A stretch of 14,350 nucleotides of DNA from Methanosarcinaceae archaeon (GTDB lineage: Archaea > Halobacteriota > Methanosarcinia > Methanosarcinales > Methanosarcinaceae). Within the stretch, counting starts at the first letter, position 1. The number at the start of each line of letters is the position of its first letter. The translations under genes and the position numbers were made by a program. The notes below the pieces were generated by a model, which saw only the letters and a program-made list of their open reading frames with translations, was not told the DNA's origin and did no database searches. Positions 6,044 through 14,030 of the stretch are shown here, piece by piece. Location of the stretch: positions 1 through 14,350 of the forward strand of contig JAUWBW010000017.1 of NCBI GenBank assembly GCA_030609665.1, written 5' to 3'.

Positions 6044-6832
6044 TTATACCAGATGCTCAATATCCGAAAAATCAATAGGTGATGTGGCATCAAGAGATAT
6101 CGGCGTTATTGAGATGTGCCCTTTTTGCATGATCGCATGTACGTCAGTACCTTCTTCATCTTCACGAACAAGGTCACCATGTATCCAGTAATATGGCCTA
6201 CCGCGCGGGTCATGGCGCTCTTGTACTGCAGTCTTGAATATCTTGCGCGCAAGGCGGGTTATTTCAATTGGGGTATCATCCTCTGCAAAGTGCGGGATGT
6301 TGACATTCAGTAGATCTACATTATCCGGCAGTCCATGCCTCAAAACATTCGTTGCGATCTTGTTGATGACTTTGATACCGACCTCAAAATCATGTTGGTA
6401 ATCCCGCAGGTCATCGAACTTTGCTCCTTCTTCTGTAACCTGTATCGATGCTGCAATAGCGGGTATCCCGTAACTTGCTGCTTCAAGTGCTGCGCCGATG
6501 GTACCGGATGTGGCAATCGTATCTGTGCTGATATTTTCCCCAATGTTAAAACCGGAAAGCACGAGATCCGGCATTTGTTTCATGATCGTGAATATTCCTA
6601 AAATTACGGAATCCGTAGGCGTACCGCCAACTGCATGTGCTGTGACGCCGTCAATGTTGGTTTTGTTAATTCGAAGCGGTTCAAATATCGATATTGACCG
6701 TCCAACACCGCTTTGTTGCATTGCAGGGGCTGAGATAGTGACATCCCCAAGGTCTACAACGCTTCTGTATGCTGCACGGATGCCTGCGGCATAGACGCCG
6801 TCATCATTTGTGAGTAGTATTTTTGGAGCCAT
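6044..6832 (-). CDS. surE: 5'/3'-nucleotidase SurE
   Basis: A 262-residue SurE, a divalent-metal-dependent phosphatase that removes phosphate from nucleoside 5'- and 3'-monophosphates and is linked to stress survival. The signature ILLTNDDGV is at residues 5-13, with metal-binding D10 and D11. QSGVGRSI follows with S41 as a further ligand, and SGFNIGEN contains the ligand N96. The length is normal for the family. The start at 6832 lies right before the family's opening MxPKILLTNDDG. No clear ribosome-binding site precedes it, while a TATA-like TTTATAATTAA lies about 30-38 bp upstream, so the transcript is probably nearly leaderless. It is divergent from the winged-helix gene and convergent with the 49-codon gene across the MITE-like element. 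Confidence 0.95.
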   Translation of the reverse strand: MAPKILLTNDDGVYAAGIRAAYRSVVDLGDVTISAPAMQQSGVGRSISIFEPLRINKTNIDGVTAHAVGGTPTDSVILGIFTIMKQMPDLVLSGFNIGENISTDTIATSGTIGAALEAASYGIPAIAASIQVTEEGAKFDDLRDYQHDFEVGIKVINKIATNVLRHGLPDNVDLLNVNIPHFAEDDTPIEITRLARKIFKTAVQERHDPRGRPYYWIHGDLVREDEEGTDVHAIMQKGHISITPISLDATSPIDFSDIEHLV

Positions 6833-7011
6833 TGGATTATTTAATTGTTCTTTGATGTTTTATAATTAATGGAGTGTATGTTCAAAGATCACGCGTTTTG
6901 AACACATCAGAGCGAATGTGTGCAGAATCCACACAACCATCGATAGTGTAATAAACAATAAATGCCAATTACACAATATCTTGTAATGTTAATGGTAATG
7001 GAGTGATGAAT
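6833..7011. promoter_or_regulatory. Divergent surE / winged-helix control region with several dyads
   Basis: This gap contains TGTTCAAA-N10-TTTGAACA (6879-6904), TGTGTG-N7-CACACA (6917-6935), GTGTAAT-N15-ATTACAC (6946-6974) and the overlapping ATTACA-N8-TGTAAT (6968-6987). The surE TATA-like tract is at about 6860-6870. GGAG at 7000-7003 is the ribosome-binding site of the winged-helix gene. The density of dyads next to a DNA-binding-protein gene suggests autoregulation, which is inference. Confidence 0.45.
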
Positions 7012-7317
7012 ATGGTAGAAGTAGACGATGATGAACTTGAAGAAATGATGATGGCTGCCCCATCTGCACGTGAAATCAAAAAGAAGGATCATGAGATGTT
7101 GAACAAAGCTGCATCACATCCATTGAGAAGAAAACTTGTAAAATCCATTGGTGTATTTGGCAAGACAAAGGAAGACATCCAGAATGATGTGGACATTGAC
7201 GATGCTTCATTTAAGTATCAGACCGAGTTCTTGATGAGTGGAAATTTCTTAAAGATCGAAGATAATCAATATAGATTGACTGACAAAGGACTTGACATGC
7301 TTGCAAACATTAATTAG
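7012..7317 (+). CDS. Small winged-helix DNA-binding protein, function unknown
   Basis: A 101-residue protein. It opens with an acidic, Met-rich stretch (VEVDDDELEEMMM), then a basic helix (REIKKKDHEMLNKAA). After that comes HPLRRKLVKSIGVFGKTKEDI, DASFKYQTEFLMSGNFLKIEDNQYRLTDKGLDML, which reads as a winged helix: helix-turn-helix at about 36-75 and a wing at about 80-90 ending in the usual LTDKG. This is the ArsR/MarR-like fold of many archaeal transcription factors; target and ligand are unknown. I chose the ATG at 7012 because GGAG at 7000-7003 is 8 nt upstream; the GTG at 7003 and ATG at 7006 overlap or crowd that site. It is divergent from surE and followed by a palindromic dispersed repeat. 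Confidence 0.75.
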   Translation: MVEVDDDELEEMMMAAPSAREIKKKDHEMLNKAASHPLRRKLVKSIGVFGKTKEDIQNDVDIDDASFKYQTEFLMSGNFLKIEDNQYRLTDKGLDMLANIN

Positions 7318-7332
7318 TTTGATCTATTTTAC

Positions 7333-7366
7333 AGCGAGAAATTTCTCGCTATACTCGGATTTATTA
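7333..7366. repeat. 18-bp perfect palindrome plus CTCGGATT tail, dispersed repeat
   Basis: AGCGAGAAATTTCTCGCT (7333-7350) is a perfect 18-bp palindrome 15 bp after the winged-helix stop. Bases 7335-7361 match 966-992 at 24 of 27 positions, including CTCGCTAT(A/G)CTCGGATT, and unit 2 of the tandem repeat at 1028-1054 is a more distant relative. It may act as a hairpin terminator or be a small intergenic repeat family. The rest of 7318-7532 shows no convincing gene. Confidence 0.6.
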
Positions 7367-7532
7367 CAAAAACTACAAAATATGTGGTGCTGGTAAATAA
7401 ATGCATATCCGTGCCAATTATGGACAATCATATTGGTAGGAGGATTGTATTCGACACAGATATTGCATTTATAATTGTTATTTCCAATGATGACTGGCGT
7501 TCAATTTCACTCACGTTTCATATTTTGAATGT

Positions 7533-7766
7533 TCAATCCTGCTTTTTGGAATCCACATCGATCGTATCAACAAATTGTCCACCGTTGGATTCATAACCTT
7601 CAATTACGATCTGTGTATCTTCCTCAATTTCATCCATGACTGAATCGCATAGGTATATTTGCAGGGTTCCACTGGAATCCATAAACACCGAAGGTGTAAT
7701 TCCTGCGTTCTCATAGTCTTCAACTGTTCCTCTAAATATCATTGACATGTATCGTACCATATTCAT
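7533..7766 (-). CDS. 77-residue protein with OB-fold-like pattern, function unknown
   Basis: A 77-residue protein on the minus strand. GGTGAT lies 5 nt upstream of the ATG at 7766, a strong ribosome-binding site that supports a real gene. After MNMVRYMSM the sequence alternates strands: IFRGTVEDYEN, SVFMDSSGTLQIYLC, then DEIEEDTQIVIEGYES and QFVDTIDV. The order V-x-G-x-V, D-x-SG-x-L-x-I, D-x-I-x-G resembles a small OB-fold nucleic-acid-binding domain, but this is pattern resemblance only. No membrane segment or signal is seen, and one Cys is present. It is divergent from alaS and convergent with the winged-helix gene. A TATA-like TTTATGTAG at about 7818-7828 could drive it. I do not recognise a named family. 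Confidence 0.6.
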   Translation of the reverse strand: MNMVRYMSMIFRGTVEDYENAGITPSVFMDSSGTLQIYLCDSVMDEIEEDTQIVIEGYESNGGQFVDTIDVDSKKQD

Positions 7767-8032
7767 GGGTCATCACCAATTAATACTAATCCGTGTACAT
7801 TGATGTAAAGACTATGGCTACATAAATTCAAGTTATGTGCACACACATCACACCATGTGGACATAGGAAATGCAATTTTGGTGAAAAACAGGAACTGTTA
7901 ACAAAAAGGTCATCTATAAGATCGGATGTTATCCGGGTGTGACATGTCATTGAATAAGAAATGTTTTTAAACATTAGAGCGATTACGTGCTAATCATAAT
8001 ATAAATAAAAAGTGCATATAGTTGGAATTATT
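7767..8032. promoter_or_regulatory. alaS upstream region with palindromes and TATA box
   Basis: The gap contains TATGTGCACA-N12-TGTGGACATA (7834-7865, 9 of 10 pairs), CGGAT-GTT-ATCCG (7923-7935), the perfect TGACATGTCA (7940-7949) and AATGTTT-TT-AAACATT (7960-7975). A TATA box ATAATATAAATAAA (about 7996-8009) predicts a start near 8026, only a few bases before the alaS ATG. I see no gene in it. Confidence 0.45.
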
Positions 8033-10813
8033 ATGCTCGAAGACGAATATCAACTTGATTTTTTCTCTAATAACGGATTTATTCGGAAGCAATGCCAAAA
8101 ATGTGGTACATTTTTCTGGACACGTGATTACGACAGGATAACATGCGGGGATGCACCTTGCGATCCATATTCATTCATAGGCAATCCGGTTTTCAAAAAA
8201 CAATATGACCTTGCAGAAATGCGGGAATATTTCCTGAATTTCTTTGAAGAACATGGTCACACCCGGATAAACAGGTATCCTGTGATCGCAAGATGGAGGG
8301 ATGACATATACCTGACAATTGCATCCATTGCTGATTTTCAGCCTTTTGTCACGTCAGGACAGGTGCCACCACCTGCAAATCCACTGACGATCTCACAGCC
8401 CTGTATCCGTCTGCCTGATCTGGACGCAGTCGGCAGGAGCGGACGGCACCTCACAACCTTTGAAATGATGGCACACCACGCTTTCAATACAGTTGATAAG
8501 GAGATATACTGGAAAGAAAGAACAGTTGAACTGTGTGACGAATTATTAATATCACTCGGCGCAGACCCAATGGCTGTGACATACAAGGAAGAGCCATGGG
8601 CCGGTGGCGGTAATGCGGGTCCATGTCTTGAAGTGCTGATCGGCGGTCTGGAGGTTGCTACCCTTGTGTTCATGAACCTCAAGCAGTCAAAGGACGGCGA
8701 CATAATGATAAAAGGCGAGGCGTATTCGAAGATGGACAATTATATTGTCGATACCGGATATGGTCTTGAGAGATTTGTCTGGGCATCAAAGGGTTCCCCG
8801 ACTATCTATGACGCCATTTTCCCATCGATCGTCAATGAACTGATGGGACTTGCAGGCATCGATCATGAACTTGATAATACTGAATATGCACACATCCTGT
8901 CCCAAAATGCCTGTTTGGCAGGACTTATGGACATCAGTGAAAAAGCAAACCTGCTTGAGCTTCGAAAACAGGTGGCATCAAGCATTGGCACGACCGTTGA
9001 AAAGTTATCATCAATAATGGAGCCGGTCGAGACCGTTTATGCGATCACGGACCATACAAGATGCCTTACATTCATGTTTGGTGATGGTATCATCCCATCA
9101 AATGTCAAGGCAGGATACCTTGCGCGTCTGGTACTTCGAAGAACACTCCGCATGATGCGGGATCTGGACATCAGGACCCCCCTGTCTGAGATTGTAAAGA
9201 TGCACATCAACAACCTGCCGGAATATCCGGAATTTGAGGTGCGGTTTGAGACGATCGAAGATATTCTACATCATGAAGAACAGAAATTTGCAGAGACATT
9301 AGACCGCGGCAGGCGGATGATCCAAAAATCTGCGAAACATTACAAAAAGAGTGGTGAGAAGATACCGCTCGATACATTGATCGATATGTATGACAGCCAC
9401 GGCATCCCGCCTGAGATATCAAAGGAAGCGGCAGCAGAGGTCGGGGTTGAGGTTGACCTGCCGGATACTTTCTATTCACTGGTGGCGGATAAGCACGGCA
9501 AAGCAGAAGAAAAGGAAGAGAAGGAGATTCCGTATGCTGATCGCATAAACAAACTTCCTCCCACAACGCGACTGTTCTATGATGAACCGAACAGGATGGA
9601 ATTCGAAGCGGTTGTGCTGGATATATTTGATAATAACATCGTACTTGATGGCACCCTGTTCTATCCCGAAGGCGGGGGACAGCCGGCTGATCATGGTAAA
9701 CTGATTATTGATGATGATGTGCTGCATGTAATTGATGTCTGGATGGTAAATGGAGTAGTGGTACATAACATCAAAGAGATAGAAGATAAATTGCATGTCC
9801 GTAAAGGTGATCTTGTTATCGGCAAGGTCGATGAAGAACGGCGCATGGCACATGCGAAACACCATACTGCAACTCATATTGTGAATGATGCTGCGAGGAA
9901 GGTACTTGGTGACCACATCTGGCAGGCAGGCGCACAGAAATCAACAGACCGTGCACGACTTGATCTGTCTCATTACAAACGCATCACAACTGAAGAATTG
10001 AATAAGATCGAGTTGATCGCAAACCGGATCGTCATGGAGAACCAACGAGTCCAGACCGAATGGATGGACAGGACAGAAGCCGAACAGGCATATGGGTTTG
10101 GATTATATCAGGGAGGCGTGCCGCCCGGAGATCGTATAAGGGTCGTTAAGGTGGGCGATGATATTGAAGCCTGTGCCGGTACCCATTGCACAAAAACAGG
10201 TATTGTTGGTCCGATCAAGATATTGAAGACCGAACGCGTACAGGACGGTGTTGAGCGTATCGAGTATGCGGCAGGTGAGGCTGCCATCAGGGCTGTTCAG
10301 GAGAATGATGCTCTCTTGCACGAATCTTCAAATGCGCTTCGGGTACTGCCGGAGCATCTCCCACTAACCATCGAGAGATTTTTTGGTGAGTGGAAGGAAT
10401 TCAAGAAGGAAAATGCACGATTAAAAGAAGAACTGGCTCATGCGCGTGTGCATCAGATGATCGAAAAGGCCATAGAGGTCGGGGGAGTTCGCATCGTCGC
10501 TGAGGTGATACCAGGTGCAGATAATGAAGAACTCATGATAGTCGCAAGAGGTCTGGCCGGCCAGGATGATGTGGTTGCGCTTCTTGCAAGCGATTTTGAA
10601 GGTGTCAAGATCGTGGCAGCCGCAGGTAAGGGTGCTGTTGGGCAGGGCGCAAATGCTGGAATGTTAGTGCGGGAGATGTCACATATTGTTGGCGGCGGCG
10701 GCGGAGGTCGTCCGGACATGGCTCAGGGTGGCGGCATCGATCCTTTGAAGATAGCTGAAGCGCTAAGTCGCGGAACAGAACTCGTGAAAGAACAGTGCAC
10801 TAATAAACAATAA
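8033..10813 (+). CDS. alaS: Alanyl-tRNA synthetase, archaeal type
   Basis: A 926-residue class-II synthetase that charges tRNA-Ala and edits misacylated Ser/Gly. The N-terminus MLEDEYQLDFF with C21, C24, C38 and C43 is the archaeal-type extension. The catalytic core contains RLPDLDAVGRSGRHLTTFEMMAHHAF and the tRNA-binding region follows. The editing domain has the zinc ligands H611 and H615 (HTATH) and C714 and H718 (CAGTH). The C-terminal C-Ala domain ends in the glycine-rich HIVGGGGGGRPDMAQGGG. I chose the ATG at 8033 rather than the in-frame GTG at 8012, because archaeal homologues begin ML-E-EY and the TATA box would place transcription start near 8026. A KaiC-like ATPase gene follows by 26 bp on the same strand. 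Confidence 0.97.
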   Translation: MLEDEYQLDFFSNNGFIRKQCQKCGTFFWTRDYDRITCGDAPCDPYSFIGNPVFKKQYDLAEMREYFLNFFEEHGHTRINRYPVIARWRDDIYLTIASIADFQPFVTSGQVPPPANPLTISQPCIRLPDLDAVGRSGRHLTTFEMMAHHAFNTVDKEIYWKERTVELCDELLISLGADPMAVTYKEEPWAGGGNAGPCLEVLIGGLEVATLVFMNLKQSKDGDIMIKGEAYSKMDNYIVDTGYGLERFVWASKGSPTIYDAIFPSIVNELMGLAGIDHELDNTEYAHILSQNACLAGLMDISEKANLLELRKQVASSIGTTVEKLSSIMEPVETVYAITDHTRCLTFMFGDGIIPSNVKAGYLARLVLRRTLRMMRDLDIRTPLSEIVKMHINNLPEYPEFEVRFETIEDILHHEEQKFAETLDRGRRMIQKSAKHYKKSGEKIPLDTLIDMYDSHGIPPEISKEAAAEVGVEVDLPDTFYSLVADKHGKAEEKEEKEIPYADRINKLPPTTRLFYDEPNRMEFEAVVLDIFDNNIVLDGTLFYPEGGGQPADHGKLIIDDDVLHVIDVWMVNGVVVHNIKEIEDKLHVRKGDLVIGKVDEERRMAHAKHHTATHIVNDAARKVLGDHIWQAGAQKSTDRARLDLSHYKRITTEELNKIELIANRIVMENQRVQTEWMDRTEAEQAYGFGLYQGGVPPGDRIRVVKVGDDIEACAGTHCTKTGIVGPIKILKTERVQDGVERIEYAAGEAAIRAVQENDALLHESSNALRVLPEHLPLTIERFFGEWKEFKKENARLKEELAHARVHQMIEKAIEVGGVRIVAEVIPGADNEELMIVARGLAGQDDVVALLASDFEGVKIVAAAGKGAVGQGANAGMLVREMSHIVGGGGGGRPDMAQGGGIDPLKIAEALSRGTELVKEQCTNKQ

Positions 10814-10839
10814 TAGCATTATTATACCTCGGTGATCAC

Positions 10840-12180
10840 ATGATTCCAGTTGAGATAAGGCAGTTTTTTTCGTCAGGTTTTGGTATGACACTTCTGTTCA
10901 AAGGTAAACCGGGTACCGGTAAAACTACGATGGTATTTGAGATACTCAATGAACTGTGTTCTGATGGAAATTGCATCTACATCTCACCGCGTGTTGACCA
11001 ATCATCATCATATGGCAAATATCCGTGGATAGAGGGGAATTTTAGTAGCAACGATGAATTTATAGAGATGCTTGCTGCGCGCATCAAGATGGTGCAGGAA
11101 TCATTTGATGATAAACCATTGATCGTTGTGGATTCAATTGATGCTTTGAGCATTGCTACTACAGATTCGTCGGACTGGCTGGCGAACAAGTTCGAACTTG
11201 AGCGCATATTGACCGATTTTAGCAGGAAGGTAAATGCTGATTTGCTGATGGTCACAGAACAGATCGAGCTCACATCACTTGATTATCTGGTTGATGGTGT
11301 TGTGTCTCTTGAACGCTCCGAGATATCCGAGCGTGATATCAGGAAGATCCACTTGCACAAACTGCGTGGAGTAGGACTTTCACAATCAAAGTATCTCTTT
11401 ACATTGCAAAATGGACGGTTTAACAGTTTTAAACCTTTTGCAGTATCGTATCCCACAGAGACCGTTATTTGTGAACCGATACCCGATCCAATAAGCAGCA
11501 AGATATCGACCGGAACAATGGACTTTGATAATATACTTGGTGGCGGATATCAAAAAGGAAGTTTCAATCTTTTTGAAATAACAAGCGGTGTGGGAGATTC
11601 ATTTTATAGTTTGTTGCTGCCGACATTCATAAATCATCTTAATCTTGATCGTGGGCTTCTGAGTATGCCATCTGAGGGTACAAGCGTAGAGACTGAAAAA
11701 AGCATGATCGAACCATTTTGCGGCGAATACCGTTTCAAGAATCAGTTCGTTGGTTTTGAGATACGTGAGATGGATGGCAGGATTCCTGCGTATGTGGAAC
11801 CGCTTACAGGTAATGTCACAAAGGACATGGAAGCCCTTTGGTCAGTAAAACAGGAACTTAGCGGTCAATTAGGTGCCCCGATACTTGATTATGTGGGGCT
11901 TGATACAATGGAGTACAACTATGGCGTGGAGGATATCGGTAGGGTCATAGGCATGATGGCATCCCGCACCAAGACAACCCAAAACATTGTGTTGGCAGTT
12001 GCAAAACACGGTCAAAAGATCACGGAATCTGTTGCACACATGGCGACCACACATTGGAAATTCGAGAATATTGATAAAACACTTGTGATGTATGGTATTG
12101 TTCCAAAAACGGGATTATATGTTGTTGAGATAGATTTCGAACAAGGGTTCCCACAGGTAACATTGTCACCTGTTAAATGA
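10840..12180 (+). CDS. KaiC/GvpD-like RecA-superfamily protein with degenerate second domain
   Basis: A 446-residue two-domain protein of the RecA/KaiC superfamily, close in style to archaeal proteins labelled GvpD-like or RAD55-family ATPases. Domain 1 (about 1-205) has an intact Walker A GKPGTGKTT (22-30) and a Walker B LIVVDSIDAL ending near D98. It also has HKLRGVGLSQSKYLFTLQNGRF, the usual KaiC-like closing strands. Domain 2 (about 220-446) keeps the fold landmarks TGTMDFDNILGGGYQKGS, but its P-loop position reads ITSGVGDSF (247-255), with Asp at 253 where the catalytic Lys should be. It therefore probably cannot hydrolyse ATP there. GGTGAT lies 3 nt before the ATG, and the gene follows alaS by 26 bp, suggesting co-transcription. 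Its stop is 8 bp from the convergent kinase stop. No gas-vesicle genes are visible, so a GvpD role is not implied. Confidence 0.8.
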   Translation: MIPVEIRQFFSSGFGMTLLFKGKPGTGKTTMVFEILNELCSDGNCIYISPRVDQSSSYGKYPWIEGNFSSNDEFIEMLAARIKMVQESFDDKPLIVVDSIDALSIATTDSSDWLANKFELERILTDFSRKVNADLLMVTEQIELTSLDYLVDGVVSLERSEISERDIRKIHLHKLRGVGLSQSKYLFTLQNGRFNSFKPFAVSYPTETVICEPIPDPISSKISTGTMDFDNILGGGYQKGSFNLFEITSGVGDSFYSLLLPTFINHLNLDRGLLSMPSEGTSVETEKSMIEPFCGEYRFKNQFVGFEIREMDGRIPAYVEPLTGNVTKDMEALWSVKQELSGQLGAPILDYVGLDTMEYNYGVEDIGRVIGMMASRTKTTQNIVLAVAKHGQKITESVAHMATTHWKFENIDKTLVMYGIVPKTGLYVVEIDFEQGFPQVTLSPVK

Positions 12181-12188
12181 TGGACTAA

Positions 12189-13820
12189 TCAATTGTATTT
12201 ATCAAACGACATCTGTTTGCTTGATGCTTTTGGAATTGTGAAGAAGAAAGTCGTACCTTTTCCCAACTCACTCTCGACCCAGATATTTCCACCGTGCTTT
12301 TCTATAATGTTCTTGCTTATGGTGAGCCCGACACCACTGCCGCTATACTTTCTTGTTGTTGTGGCATCCACCTGGAAGAATTTGTTAAATATCTTGTTCA
12401 GGTTTTCTTTTGATATTCCAATCCCTGTATCTTTGACACAGACTTCAACAAATCCATCTTTTTGTTTTGCAAGAACTTCCAATTTGCCGCCATTTTCAGT
12501 GAACTTAATGGCATTGTCCATGAGTTTTGTAAGAACATATGTCAGTTGTTGTTGGTCAGCTTTTACATACAGGTTTTTTTCCAGATCAATTTTGATATTA
12601 ATATCGGATAGCTTGGCTTTAGGTTCTACGTCTTTTAGTGATGTTTCAAGAATATCTTTAAAATCAACGTTTTCAAATACCAGATCAAGATTTTTAATTT
12701 TACCCATTGCAGTTTCTATAAGGTCTTGAATCATTATGTTCTGCCTGTCAACAGCGCTTATTGCTCTTTCAAGATGCTTGTTTCTTTTCTCTGGGTCAGT
12801 TTCACCCATGGCAACTTCAATAAAACCGCGCATGATGGTAATTGGGGTGCGTAGTTCATGTGAAATGTTTGAAATGATGTTATCCTTCATCTCATCAATT
12901 TTCTTGATCTCTGTAATATCCTTTGCTATAATTACATATTTTTTACTATCGCTAAATTCCACACCGGTATGACTTACCATCACATCTTTCGTGGTGCCAT
13001 CTTTTGTGAATCCTTTTGTTTCGTATGGTTTTCCCACGCCCTTTTGGACTTCATTCCATCGTTCTAATACGAAATCTTGATATTCGTCCGGAACTAAGAT
13101 CATGTAACTCTTGCCAATGATCTCATTCTTTTGGTAACCGGACATCTCAAAAAAAGCGCTATTGCCAAATTCGACCTTGCCTTCCGAATCGAGCACAAAA
13201 ATTGGATCGTGGCTTCCTGCAATGGTCGCATCAAGATAATTTCTTGTCTCAAGGACAGTTGCAGCTGCTTGCTCCTGTTTGTACATCAACTTTCGGATCT
13301 CAATTGCCATGTCATTGAAAGTATGTGCAAGATCACCTATCTCATCCTGATTTTTCACAGCAATTTCATGGTCAAAGTTTCCTTTCCCAAACTCTTTGGC
13401 ACCATCTTCCAGTAGTATGATAGGTTTTGTGATAATATTTCCTGTGGCAAATGCCATTAATGCACCGATGATCAATGAGATGGCAGTAAATACTGTGAAA
13501 ACGATCGTTGACCTTTGGATCGTATCTCTTATGCCTGTTTGGGATATGCCTACATGTACTTCCCCAATCCTGCCGTCAAGCACAGGATATGCAATATCAC
13601 TGATATATTCTCCACTTATGTCCAACAGTTTGATGCTTTGTTCATCACTTGCAGGGTTTACGTTTTTCAGGGCAAGGGGGAAACCATTCTCAAATGTGTG
13701 GACTATCACATTCCCATTACGATCCAGGATAAATGCATATGATACATCAGGTTCAGTTTCTTTTGTGATCTCAACGAGATTTTGCAATTTGATAATATCG
13801 TTATGAAGAATCAGATTCAC
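12189..13820 (-). CDS. Sensor histidine kinase, body downstream of an in-frame stop
   Basis: The open frame from the GTG at 13820 gives 543 residues. It holds the end of an extracytoplasmic sensor region (about 1-103), a membrane helix (about 104-128), HAMP (about 128-180), PAS (about 195-300), HisKA with phospho-acceptor H321 in SHELRTP, and HATPase with N436 (DNAIKF), DTGIG (464-468) and GSGVGLT (494-500). All catalytic motifs are intact. The frame continues upstream beyond a TGA at 13856-13854 into a normal kinase N-terminus starting at 14030, so the GTG is not the ancestral start. No ribosome-binding site precedes it. Without the N-terminal helix the sensor region would lack its first membrane anchor. 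The gene ends in TGA, 8 bp from the convergent ATPase gene, and its upstream partner is a PhnD-like protein. Confidence 0.85.
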   Translation of the reverse strand: MNLILHNDIIKLQNLVEITKETEPDVSYAFILDRNGNVIVHTFENGFPLALKNVNPASDEQSIKLLDISGEYISDIAYPVLDGRIGEVHVGISQTGIRDTIQRSTIVFTVFTAISLIIGALMAFATGNIITKPIILLEDGAKEFGKGNFDHEIAVKNQDEIGDLAHTFNDMAIEIRKLMYKQEQAAATVLETRNYLDATIAGSHDPIFVLDSEGKVEFGNSAFFEMSGYQKNEIIGKSYMILVPDEYQDFVLERWNEVQKGVGKPYETKGFTKDGTTKDVMVSHTGVEFSDSKKYVIIAKDITEIKKIDEMKDNIISNISHELRTPITIMRGFIEVAMGETDPEKRNKHLERAISAVDRQNIMIQDLIETAMGKIKNLDLVFENVDFKDILETSLKDVEPKAKLSDINIKIDLEKNLYVKADQQQLTYVLTKLMDNAIKFTENGGKLEVLAKQKDGFVEVCVKDTGIGISKENLNKIFNKFFQVDATTTRKYSGSGVGLTISKNIIEKHGGNIWVESELGKGTTFFFTIPKASSKQMSFDKYN

Positions 13821-13853
13821 GCTATTTTCAACAAGGGCATGTGAAATCGTTAT

Positions 13854-14030
13854 TCATTTTCCTTGCAGTTGCTGTGTCAGTTCATTTGTTTGAACGGCAT
13901 GAAGATAAGTCCCCATGGCAAAACCAAGGATCAAAACAATGCTGACTACAGTTATAATCAACTTTGTCCTGATACTAAGACTTAGAATAGTTCCCAAAAA
14001 ACTATGGTTCTGCTCACTTTTTTGCTGCAT
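13854..14030 (-). pseudogene. Detached N-terminus of the histidine kinase, ended by TGA
   Basis: An ATG at 14030, preceded by GAGG, opens 58 codons in exactly the kinase's frame, ending in a TGA at 13856-13854. The peptide contains the first membrane helix (about residues 24-44, LIITVVSIVLILGFAMGTYLHA region) and the start of the sensor domain (NELTQQLQGK). After the stop the frame reads ITISHALVENSV straight into the kinase. Full length would be 613 codons. In related sensor kinases a basic residue commonly sits at this point, so a CGA-to-TGA transition is the simplest cause. The start overlaps the PhnD-like gene by 17 bp. A sequencing or assembly error is possible, and so is stop-codon read-through. 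Confidence 0.7.

Noticed and set aside
6878..6901. Seven-codon ORF after GGAG in the surE/winged-helix gap
   Set aside because: It lies across the TGTTCAAA dyad, spacing to GGAG is short, and nothing indicates translation. Treated as part of the control region.
7384..7596. Plus-strand ORF of 70 codons
   Set aside because: It overlaps the minus-strand 77-residue gene, which has a strong ribosome-binding site and a more protein-like sequence, and no recognisable domain appears.
13854..13856. TGA as selenocysteine or pyrrolysine codon
   Set aside because: Pyrrolysine uses TAG. Selenocysteine has no expected role in a kinase sensor region, and other genes here end in TGA.
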